Shown here in pieces: positions 11,801 to 23,800 of a stretch of 30,892 bases of DNA (position 1 is its first letter; the number at the start of each line of letters is the position of its first letter). The notes beneath the pieces were generated by a model. That model was not told the origin of the DNA. It was given only the letters and a program-made list of their open reading frames with translations, and made no database searches. The DNA is from Apostichopus californicus (Eukaryota > Echinodermata > Holothuroidea > Aspidochirotida > Stichopodidae), in assembly GCA_020650975.1 (NCBI GenBank), contig JAIPMN010028216.1:1-30892 (forward strand). Direction: 5' to 3'. The position numbers and the translations under genes were made by a program.

Positions 11801-14800
11801 ATTAAGTTGAAGTGCTGTAAGTTTTCTAGGCTTTCACAATTTGACTTCTGGTGATCACAAATGACCTTTAACCTCCACCAAAAACTATAGGCTTCTTGAA
11901 CTCAAATTGGTTATTTTAACATGAATATCATATAAATTGTACCTGTGATGACTCGCTCATAGCAGTCAAAGGGTCTGTCTCTGATGTCCCTAGAGCACTG
12001 ACACCATCTCTGGCCTGGGGGGCCATTGCCTCTAAAACGGCCTNNNNNNNNNNGGGCATTGTCTCTAAAACGGCCTCATAAACAGGGCTGTAATCAGCTG
12101 CTGGCCCTCCACCTAAAATAAAATGATATGAACAATGTTTATCAATTTGCATTTTATTATATGTCAAGAAAACTCTGATGGATGTGAGGTGCCAATAATT
12201 GCTATTTACCTGTTGCATGTTTTGGTTTTTGATATTTTTTGGCCAGAATCTTCAGATCTGACCACTTTTTCTTAAGCTCAGAGGCACTCCTCTCTGAGGC
12301 TCCTCCTGCAGCCCTGATGGAATGTGCAGCCTTCTCCCAATAGCTTTTTTTCTGTCTTCTACCTGTTGGATATGCATGGAGGTTAAAACACAATTCAGAA
12401 TCCCAACAATAAGTCCTTCAGCTATAAAAAAAAAAAAAATTATAAATCTAAATTTTTATATTGCTTCTGGCATTCATTACAAAATTAGTTACTATATGTT
12501 AGTTACAATATCACCTCAATTATATATTGCTTTATTTTCCTAACAGATTTAACTTAAACACATGAATTAATGTTTAATACTTATATTTTCTGAATAAATT
12601 TCCACATCTTATATCCATTTTGTGCTATGTCAAGATTCCACTTCTCTTAATCCGTTTACATTATGACAGAGCATTAGGTGATATAACTGGCTATGTTTTC
12701 AACTTCAAATAGTGTCATTACGCGCACACACACACACAGTACAATTTATATTCTAAACAGATACGCAGTATAGAACACATTCTCAAGTCCCACAATTCTG
12801 CTGAGTGCATATTTTTTGCTGCACAATGAAAGCATGCATGTGTCTTAAAAGGAAAATCATTCTATGTCATTTACTCAGACAACATCACACCTTTGATTCA
12901 TACTCTGTCAATACTAAATGCAAAATGTACTGATTGTTTTCAATTTGGAAAAAAACAAAGCTTCCAATTGCTAAGTTTGATGTGCTTAGGCTTTTAAAAA
13001 TCTTACCCTCTGTGAGCAATGTCCTTCACCAAACAATTTGTCCCGATTTTCTTTGACAAACTGGCAAAGAATGATTATCTCTTGCTGGGAAAAATTCTTG
13101 TTCCTGCATTTTTTTTCTTTGGAGTTAGACTAGGAAAAAATGAAAAAAATTGTGAAGTTATCATTAACGACTCAAAAACACTGTGCTTTAAACTTAATGA
13201 GCCAGCCTTGCCAATACCAGGCTAAACCCCACGACCTCTATTTTGAGTTCCAACAGTCAATGGCTACAGGCAAGCAGCACACACAGCTGCTCATCCCATT
13301 GAACAGCTTTAATTGTAATAACTTCTCAATAACTTGAAATATGATCACTAAAAACGTGTTTGTATTTTGTAGTAGATTCCCAGCCCAACTTAGCTACTCT
13401 GGCCCTGGCTAAGTGGGCAGATACAGTTGCTTGACTTGTGTGCACCTAGCAAGGAAGGTCTATAATAACAAAAACCCTGTTTACCTGCAGTGTTCCCTTT
13501 CAAAATGACGACTTCAGATTTAACAATGCTTTAGGCCTTGACTGAAACAATCCAAAATAAATCATTTTACATCACTAAGGATGTAAACTCCCGTTCAGCT
13601 CAAGTTCAGCCAAAAGAAACATAGGGTATTCAAATCATACGTTAGTGTGTGTAGGTTAGGCCCTGAAGACCTAGGCTATTACGGCTTTTAGTTTTGTTTT
13701 GTGGACTTTAAAAAAATTAGGCTAGCTAGGCCTTAGTCAGAAGCAAGGTGACTTTCACTTTTGTTGAGAATAAAGCCTATAAGGGGTGCAAGTGCAATAA
13801 CTTCTCTCTTTAGTCTTTAGACTTCATACAGAGTTCCTTTGTACGAAATTGTAACAATTTATCAATATCAGTCACTGATCCCACTGGTAATCATTAGCCA
13901 GGTACCGTTATAGGCCTAAGTATACTGTATAGTCTTGTAGTACTAAGCCTAAGTCGTCCGTGTAATAATACAGCCGTATACTCGTGTAGTTTATCCTTTA
14001 TACAGTAGCCATTGCTAATATAAATTTTTGCTACTGCCAGTGCTAGGCCTAAACTTTAGTAAAGACGTAGGCAGGCCTAACGTTGTCCCGGGTATTCCTC
14101 TAGGCTCTAGTACATAGCCTACATATAACACTGACTGCCTGTATTAAACTAATTTAACGTACGCAAAGAGTACCAAGTTGGCAGATAAAATGCGGTCAAC
14201 GGACGATCTTTCAATGTTTTTGAGTCGTAACACACAACGAACCAATGCAATATAATATGGGCAAAGGTCTTTCTTGTAAAGATTGTGGTTAAACGTTTAT
14301 TCTGACACATTTATCTGATATTTACTCACCATTTTGATGACATATAATGCGCCGACAGGTTGTTCGCCGTGTCAAAACTTCGGAGACACAAGTGATTTGA
14401 GGTCACGAAAGGTCAAAGTAGCCTCGTCCACTAACCATATATTAATTAAAATCATGCGTAGCGTAAGTTTGATTTTGTGGAACGCTACTTAACGATCGAA
14501 CTTACGCTACGATCAATCGGATGAGAATCGAACTTAAGTTTGATCTTAAGATCAAGCGTAAGTTAGTCTTTGTGGAACGGGGCCCTGGCCAGTGATTAAA
14601 TTTTTTCATTTTTAGAGTTAGCTGCAAAATAGCCAGATGAATAACAAAAGTCAAACCATCACATCTGGTGATGCAGCAGGATGCAGGTTTTACTGTGATG
14701 AATGAGATTCAATTATTTTTTCAATTATCACACGAGGTACAGTATGTAGTTACATAGGCAGCGGGGTTGGCGCTAACAGTCAAAATCAGGGGGAGGGGAT

Positions 14801-17800
14801 TCCGGATTATAGGGGGGGGGGGGACTTCAGCGGGGAAACCCGGGTTTTTGTGATTTCTTGCACCTTTCTCAACATTAATTGCTTGATGTGTCTATACGTG
14901 TATTTGTTCATGGTCACAGTGACACAGTCACAATGAGGCAGTCACAGTGCAGTATAACCAGCCAAAATCGTGTCAGCTATCAGAGCATGGGGGGGGGGGG
15001 GGATTTCCCCCTCATATTTCAAATGTGCGGGAATACACATAAAAACTGCGGGAATCCCGCAAGCCCGCTCTTAATGCCAACCCCTGCTGTCGCTTTTGTT
15101 TACTTACATACTGGGCCAACTTTACTTTCTTCTTTGCTGGTGGTGGGGTACAATCTAATTTCTCTTGGTCTCCATCGAAACTGTCGTGGGTCTCAGATGA
15201 AGCAGTCTTCTCTTGATTTTCCTGTAAATAAGACAAGAGTCAACATGAGGTGATAGTGTTATACCGGAAGCACAACTGGTATTATACAGGAAGTACATGT
15301 ACTTGTGGTTGCTGTGGATCATACATTACATGTGTTGCAGCAGTTTTTTATGTTGGGTGCACCCGGTCAGTAAAGGGTCACGGGGTTAATTTATGTCAAG
15401 GAACACGTGTAAAAAACAGGACTGCTGAAGTAGCAGGGTTAGTACCATGACGGCATGAGCTGGGAAAAATTCACGGTTGTAAACCGGCAGCACGACATCT
15501 TTTAGCAGGTCCTATAGTATAGGAACATATTTTAATAATCTTACGTGATTCCCGAGTATAAAAAATAAAGACAGAATGACTCGTTAACTTCCTCGTTCTT
15601 CGTTCTTTTGTGTCACTGCATGTATTCGGTAATGTGTTGCGCTTGCGGTGTTTTCAACGTTATGCCCAGTTAAAGGAAAACGACAGAGTTGCCAGTATTT
15701 GGACACTTCCTAGGCCCATCAAATTTATTTCGGATCAAGTAATCGAAGTGGAATTCAGGCGGTTACATGAGGTTTACAACCAGGTATTTGCGGATGGACC
15801 TAGGAGGTGAATTTGGAAATTTACGGCTGGTAATTGTATGATTAAAGTTCGTTATATTAGAACTGTTACTGACGCTGGCTTTCGGGTTACTGGATAGGCC
15901 CACCCACTTTCAGTTGACTGTAGTGTAGCCTATCACGTTCTGGCATATGATATGGACTTCGTTGTCAAGGATCACATATCATTATCAACTATAAAACGCC
16001 TAGCCCGAATAGAAGTTTGGGAACTATATATACTGACCTAGCCTAGTTCTTGACAAGATTAGAGCAGGAGCTTCATGAATTTACTGTTAACGTTGGTCAG
16101 CAGACTTACAGTTACACTTGAAGACTGCCTATGATTAAAAGGCAGATGGAGGTGTTAATCAATCTATTAGTACTGATATCGATAATTACAACTGGAACCT
16201 TGTGCATAGAAGTTAACATGGAGGACTGTAGTGATAACGTAGCTAGTGCCAGTAGTACTAGACGGGAGATTCCTACTCCTATCGTTTCTACCGAAGGCAG
16301 TACCAATGACGATAACGACAAAACGTCACCTTCATCATGGCTAACAGTTGATAAGATTGGAACAGTTGGTGGTAGTCAAGAAAAAGATGACGACCGTATG
16401 CCACAGACGTCTTCGCATGGCTCGTCGAATAGTATAAGGTCATGTGCTTCAATCCAACGGTTAAAGGAGGCAAAGGTCCGTGCAGAAATAGCTTGTGTGA
16501 AAAGGCAGCAGATGGTGAAGCGACAAGAACTGCAACGTGAGAAAAGGGAGCTTGAAAGGAGTCGTGAGATGTGGGAAGCTGATGCAGAATGTGAGCAGGC
16601 CGAAGCAGAAGTACAGCTTTGGGAACGAGAGGTTGCAGAAGAAATTAGCCAAGTAAATGTAGGGTTAGGAGTTCCAGTGTCGGATGATTGTGTTAGTCCG
16701 CATATTGTAGTTCATTCAGCTGAGCATGGTGGCAAAAGAAAACCACAGCCTCTAAACCCAAGAGCTCCTTCATGGAATGAGGAAAGTTCAAGACCTACTA
16801 AGCCTTCACCAATTAGTTATGGTTCTTTGCCAGGTAACTCAGGTAATAATCAGGCCAATCACCCTTTCAACAACATGTTTGATGTTCTTAATTTCCCTAA
16901 GCCAGAGATAACACCATTTGATGGAAATCCAGGGAATTTCTGGACATTTGTTAATAACTTTGAGGCTAATATTGCAAGTAAAGATATCGATGATAGGTCC
17001 AGGTTCACATATTTAATTCAGTTCTGCTCTGGTAGTGCAAAAGAGAGCATTGAAGATTGCGTGTTGATGGATCCAGGTGAAGGATATAAATTGGCAAGAC
17101 AAATTCTAGCAAATCAGTTTGGGCAGGGTTACTTAGTTACCAGATCCCTGGTTGATAAGGCTTTAGACCGAGATCCAATTAAACCTAATAAGGGGAAAGA
17201 GTTGTGGGATCTTGCACGTCAAATGCGAAAATGCGAGATAACCCTGAATCAACTTGGTAATGTGTCAAGTATGAATAATACTGATACTGTCATGAAAATT
17301 CAAAGCTTACTCCCACTGTATCTTCAATCAGAATGGGCTAAAAGGGCCGAAGGGCTGATGCGAATGAATATTGAGTCCAAATTTGCTCATATGACAGAGT
17401 TTTTGGAACAATCTGCTCAAATAACAAACAATATGTTTGGTCAGAATATTGGTCTGAAAGCCAAGGTTGATAGGTGGCAAGGACCTAGTACAAGGAGTAC
17501 ATCCAAATTCAGTCAGGTGTCGAGAGGTCAGAAGGTTACTACCTTGACCACTACCAGTAATTCGCCGACCAGTAGTGGTTGGTCAAGGTCAGGCTCTGGT
17601 GTGCATAGGTACTGTATTCTCTGTCATGGTAATCATGATTTGTCATTTTGTAGTCAGTTCAAGAAATACACTCTTGATAGGAGAGTAACATTTGTCAGAG
17701 AGAACAGGTTATGTAACAATTGTTTGATACCAAATCACTTTGCTAAGGGTTGTGTAATTGCTCCTAAGTGTACATTTGATGGATGTCATAAGAAGCATCA

Positions 17801-20800
17801 TACACTGCTGATTTTGGTAATGCTAAGGTTTCTTACAATAGGGCTCATGGTAGCGGCAACATAGAACCACAAAGGGGATATTGAGAGTGGTGATGTCACT
17901 GGGGCCGGAGTTGGGAACACTGCAAATCATAACCAAGTTAAAACTAGTACTTCTTGCCATGCTACTATGTCACAAGGCAAACAAAGGGTGTGTTTGAGGG
18001 CTGTTCCTGTGATGGTTAATGGTGCAGGGACTAAGGTACAAACATGGGCCTTGTTAGACAATGGCAGTGATGTCTCACTCTGTGATAAGAAGTTGGTTAG
18101 CATGTTGGGATTAGGGGGAAAAGAACCAGGTTCAGCCTCAATACAGTGATAGGTCAAGGAAAGGAGTCTGGATTGGAAGTAGCTGTAACAGCTGGGGCAC
18201 TGACAGGTGAAAGTACAGTGCATATTCCTAGGGTATGGTCGGTTGATAAATTGCCAATCGACAAGGGTAGCTTACCTTGTGTGGATGACATCAATAGGTG
18301 GCCCCACTTACAGGGCATTGAATTCCCTGAAATCGATGCGGACCAGGTTATGCTCCTTATCGGGTGTGATGTTCCTCAAGCATTATGGGCCTTGCAGGAG
18401 AGGCGTGGGCAGAGGAAAGAACCCTTTGCAATACGTTCTCTCCTGGGGTGGACAATCATGGGACCAGTCAATGGTTATTGTACGACAAGGTCAGAGGGAA
18501 ATGTCCATCACATTCATCTAGATAATGAGTCGCTTAGCGACCAAGTGGCACGTATTTGGGAAACAGACTTTGGAAGTATGTCAGACATGAATGGGAAAGG
18601 AGAATCTCAAAAAGATAGGAAAGCCAGGGCTATTATGGAAGGTTCAGTACAATTAGTAAATGGGCATTACAAGGTGGCGTTGCCTTGGCGCTGTCCTGGT
18701 ACAGTTCTTCCCAATAATAGGGTAATGGCTAAGAAGAGGTTAAGCCTTCTAAAGAGAAGATTAGAGACAAATCCTGAATTATGCAAAGGGTACATAGCGA
18801 CAATGAGTGATTATGTCAGTAAAGGTTATGCTAGGAGAGTTTCACCAGAGAAACTGTCAAAAGTCAAAGAGGAGAGAGAAGGCTGTGCAGGACCGAAAGT
18901 TGGTAATGGTGTCTTAGGCAAGGCCAACCTTAGTGCAGGGCATGTACAGGCAAGTGACAGGACAGTGTGGTACCTACCACACCACCCTGTTGTGCATCCT
19001 CAAAAACCAGGGAAGGTACGGGTCGTTTTTGATTGCGCGTCTAGGTATAGAGGTATTTCCTTGAATGACTGTTTGCTGCAGGGCCCTGATTTACTAATAG
19101 CCTGCTGGGGGTTCTGTTGAGGTTTCGACAAGGTCCTGTGGCGTTAGTTGCAGACATTGAATCAATGTTCCACCAGGTAGGGGTCATAGAGGAGGACTGG
19201 GATGCATTGCGGTTTTTGTGGTGGCCAAATGGTGACCTGAATAGGGAACCAGTAGATTTTCAGATGGTGGTCCACTTGTTTGGAGCCACTTCGTCTCCTA
19301 GTTTTGCAGGGTTTGCACTGAGGAAAACTGCTCTTGATAACGAGAAAGTATTTCAGAAAGAAACAGTACAAGCAGTCTATTACAACTTTTATGTAGATGA
19401 TTGTTTGAAGTCTGTGGAAACTCCCTCCAAAGCTATTGAGTTGTCACTACAGTTAAGAGATTTGCTTAAGAAAGGAGGTTTCAGACTTACTAAGTGGATA
19501 AGTAATGACAGAGAGGTTTGGAAATCTATACCTGAAGCAGAAAGAACTTCATCTGTTGTGTCTTTGAGCCTGAATGGGTTGCCTCTAGAACGTGCGCTGG
19601 GAACGCAATGGCACGTAGGAGATTTTCTCACATTCAATATCGAGAAAAGGGTTAAACCTACTACAAGGAGAGGGGTGCTTTCAATAGTTAGCTCATTGTT
19701 TGACCCATTGGGGATAGTAGGACCTTATGTGCTGAAAGGCAAGATGCTCTTACAAGAGGTCTGTCGTAAGAAACTCGGATGGGATGAGGAGATTCCAGTA
19801 GAGCTGGCAGATGTTTGGAATCAGTGAGTTACCAGTATTGGCAAGGGTGAAGGTAGAAAGGTGTGTGATGTCTAAGAGGCTTAAGCAGTTAATTGCTATA
19901 GAACTGCATAGCTTTGCCGATGCCTCAGAGAAAGGTTATGCTGCAGTATCGTATTTGAGGTTGGTTGATGTTGAAGGAAGTATCCACTGTAGCTTTATTA
20001 TGGCTAAAACAAGGCTCAGTCCCTTGAAGGCAATCACTATACCTAGGTTAGAGCTTACAGCCGCTGTCTTAGCGGTACATCAGAAATGAAAGTAAACGGT
20101 TTCATACATTTGTTGCAAATAGAGTTGCGAAAATAAGAGATGCGACTCTTCCATCTCAATGGCGTCATGTTGGGTCAGAAGATAACCCAGCTGATGAAGG
20201 CTCTCGTGGTTTAAGTGGAGAGCAAATGCAATGCTGTCAGTGGTTGTCAGGGTCCACATTTCTTTGGAAGAGAGATGAATTTTGGCCCAATCCTCCATAA
20301 GTGTTAGTTGAATCTGGTGTCTCTAACGATATGGATAGTTTAAAGGGTGATCCACAAGTTAAAGTAACAGTAGGGGTGTGTCAAGTAGCTACCACTGGTA
20401 ACGAAGATAGTTGCTTAGATAAGTTCTTTGCTCGATACTCAAATTGGAATGCGCTACGTAAAGGCGTGGCTTGGTTGCTTCGTTTTAAGCAGTTTCTCTG
20501 TATCAATTTTAAAGGGAAACAAGGTTTCACAGAGATCAAGAGTGGTCTGCTGTCTTCAAGTGAAATAGTTGAGGCAGAAAATGCTATATTTAGATATGTA
20601 CAGAGGGTTTCGTTTCCGGGACTACCACGCAACATGGGGGGAATTACCTGTAAGGAAGTGGTGCAAAGATTCTAAGGTAAAAGGGTTTCTTAAGTTGTGT
20701 CCGATAGTGGTGGATGGTGTTATGCGGGTAGGTGGACGTTTGGGAAATGCACCAGTCTCAGAGGATATTAAACATCCTATTATATTGCCTTGTCGTCACC

Positions 20801-23800
20801 ATGTTACTGATCTCATCATAGTTCACTTCTATGCTATAGTCGGCCACTCAGGAGCTGGAATGACTTGGTCGTCATTGAGAGAGAAATTTTGGGTGATGCA
20901 AGGAGGGGCAGCAGTTAGAAGGGTTCTGGCAAAGTGTTTCCAGTGTAGGAGAAGAACTGCACCATTGGGTAAGCAGTTAATGGCAGAACTGCCTCCTCCA
21001 AGAGTTTCTCCTCAAGGGCCGCCCTTTGCGTTCACAGGTGTGGAATATTTTGCTCCCCCTTTTTGTGAAACAAGGAAGGAGTCATGTAAAACGTTACGGT
21101 TGTTTGTTTACATGTCTGACTATCAGGGCTGTGCACATTGAGGTAGCTCATGCATTAGATACAGATGCATTCATTAATGCCCTACGTAGATTTATGAGTA
21201 GAAGAGGTACTCCGAAGTGTGTCTACAGTGACAACGGTACTAACTTTACTGGGGGTGAAAGAGAGTTGCGAGAGAATCTTGCTAGTTTCAATGAACAAGG
21301 GATCTCTAACCATTTAATTCAAAGGGGCGTAGAGTGGCATTTTAACCCGCCCACGGCTAGCCACATGGGAGGTATTTGGGAGAGGATGATTAGATCAGTT
21401 CGAAGAATTATGAAGGCAATGTTAGGAGAGCAGGTAGTCACTGACGAAGTGTTACTGACAGTTATGGCTGAGGTTGAATCAATCTTGAATTCTAGGCCAA
21501 TTACTAAGCTAAGTCTTGATCCCCATGATGAGGAGCCACTCACTCCAAATCATTTACTTTTGTTAACAGTTAACAAATCAAATTCCCCAGGTGTCTTTAG
21601 TGTTACTGATTCATATGGCAGGAGGAGGTGGAAGCAGGCTCAGTACATGGCAGATCAAATTTGGTTTCGCTGGTTGAAGGAGTATTTACCTGTCTTGCAG
21701 TTAAGACATAAGTGGAACCTACCCTATCGTAACTTCAAAGTAGGAGATTTGGTTTTGGTAGTTAGTGAAAATGGTCCTCGTTGTCAGTGGCCATTAGGTA
21801 GAGTGTTGGAAGTTTATCCAGATAAGGAAGGTATGGTCAGGCAAGTAAAAGTCAAGGTCCGTGACAAAATCTTAAAGAGACCTATTGTGAAATTGTGCCT
21901 CTTAGAAGGTGCACAGTAAACACTGGAGACTGTTGATTGCCAGGTGGCATCTTGTGGTTGTTTCACAGCTTATAGCTATGTTCATTCTTTGTGTATGGAT
22001 GTTGTTCATAATTTGGTTATTGTTGTTAATTGTTTGCTTTATCTGAATTTTATATTTACAGTGTCATTCAGTGTTGGGAAGTATAATTTAGTGACTTGGG
22101 TTGGCCGGGGGGTTCATTGGCTACTTGTTCAATGGGAAATTAGGTAGAGTGAAGTTTAGTCAACTGCTGCGTAACATGGTATATGTTTGGAATGAATTTC
22201 CTGTGTTTATTCATTGGGGCCGGTATGTTGCAGCAGTTTTTTATGTTGGGTGCACCCGGTCAGTAAAGGTCACGGGGTTAATTTATGTCAAGGAACACGT
22301 GTAAAAAACAGGACTGCTGAAGTAGCAGGGTTAGTACCATGACGGCATGAGCTGGGAAAATTCACGGTTGTAAACCGGCAGCACGACATCTTTTAGCAGG
22401 TCCTATAGTATAGGAACATATTTTAATAATCTTACGTGATTCCCGAGTATAAAAAATAAAGACAGAATGACTCGTTAACTTCCTCGTTCTTCGTTCTTTT
22501 GTGTCACTGCATGTATTCGGTAATGTGTTGCGCTTGCGGTGTTTTCAACGTTATGCCCAGTTAAAGGAAAACGACAGAGTTGCCAGTATTTGAACACTTC
22601 CTAGGCCCATCAAATTTATTTCGGATCAAGTAATCGAGGTGGAATTCAGGCGGTTACAACATGTATGACTCAACTGACAGTGTGACACATCTTTTTCTGA
22701 TTAGGAAGAATATGTGAGAAAAAGTATTTGCACAATAATTCCGGGAAGAAATGCAAGTTGGTAATTTTACATGTAGTAGTTTAGTGTTTACACAGGTGAT
22801 AAATTTAGAACCGGGTAATAACAGACATTACAAATCAGGTACCCTAATTTCATTTCCTCTATGATTTGTGTCATACTAAAAGCACTGTATCACATACTGG
22901 TTATGCTTGAGCACATTCTATAGCAGCAAATATGATTCAGAGATACTGGTCATTGGAACTAATAATTAAACAGTTTGTTTGTAATTGGGTACATTATATA
23001 TTTGATTTATCATGGTTTTCTTTCAATTTTAATGCAAATTTAATGAGTGATAGACCTGTACATGATGATTTTGAGGGTTCGGGTAACAAATTAGAAACCA
23101 CGTAGCAATCTGTCGGGTGGGTACTCGGGTAACCTGTGTAAACACTACATTTTACATATACACCTGTATACACTTACATGTTTTGATTCAAATCTTGTAC
23201 CGTGTAGAGATGAACCACTTTCCACCTGGCATGTAAGACTTTGTTGAGGCAAACAGCAGCAAGCTGCATGGGTATGAAGGGCTTTACTTCAAAGGCATGG
23301 TAATGTCTTCTAAAGGCAATTGTTTCCCATTTTTCCAAGATTAATTTCACAATGCGACCATCATGAACAAGAATATGGACTATTTTCCCAAAAACTGGTT
23401 CAAGATCTTCATCTCTCCCTACAGCAACCATCATTCCAGCTCTGTATTTTGTTCCATAAGATCTACACCAATTTGCAAGAAAAATGTCATCATACAAAGG
23501 AACGCCGCCGACTTCCCCAGCGATGTCTTCACACTGGTCCAACGATGCCAACACAATTGCAGAACCTGGGCCAATTTCTAGTTCTTTATCCTTGAGGGAC
23601 TTGCCACTCATCATTTGGTAGCATAAACTTACTTGATGCCTATATGCCATGGTTTTAGCAATGTTTTTAAAATTACATGTTATATGAGCAAGTCGTTTGA
23701 AGAAGTTATGTTTGGCCTGAAAGCGCATTGCCCAAAACTGAATCATGGGCCCAACTTCTCTAATTGCTCGTGGGTAGTGAACCATAAAATGCTGCTTGGG

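Larger units (their letters stand above)
8869..14588. mobile_element. PIF/Harbinger DNA transposon, 5.7 kb, nested in intron 3
   Basis: CCAGGGCCCCGTTCCACAAA at 8869 is matched by its inverse at 14569-14588. Inside are the two genes typical of Harbinger elements: a HARBI1-like nuclease on the plus strand and a Myb/SANT-like DNA-binding protein on the minus strand. HARBI1-type elements need both proteins. I could not see a clear 3-bp (TWA) duplication, partly because the end itself is palindromic (CCAGGGCCC). Both genes carry frame breaks, so this copy is probably not autonomous as assembled. Confidence 0.88.
15333..22658 (+). mobile_element. Full-length BEL/Pao LTR retrotransposon
   Basis: Two LTRs (435 and 433 bp, TGTTGCAG...GTTACA) enclose gag with zinc knuckles, then protease, reverse transcriptase, RNase H and integrase with a DUF5641-type tail, in BEL/Pao order. 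A 5-bp ACATG duplication flanks it. The LTRs differ by only two substitutions and two one-base indels, so the insertion is young. It is inserted in intron 2 of the SAMD3-like gene, antisense to it. pol is broken in many places. No familiar tRNA primer-binding site was recognised after the left LTR. Confidence 0.93.

Noticed and set aside
8866..14591. TWA or other 3-bp duplication for Harbinger
   Set aside because: CCA/TGG at the borders are inverted, not direct, copies and belong to the palindromic end; no direct duplication was visible.
16288..16652. Minus-strand open frames across gag
   Set aside because: Antisense shadows of the gag coiled coil; no motif.
21944..22304. Open frames after BEL pol, considered as an env-like gene
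   Set aside because: Short, hydrophobic in places by base composition, no signal peptide plus fusion features, and they run into the 3' LTR.
23320..23595. Plus-strand open frames over the transposase
   Set aside because: Antisense shadow of the conserved C-terminal part of the transposase.
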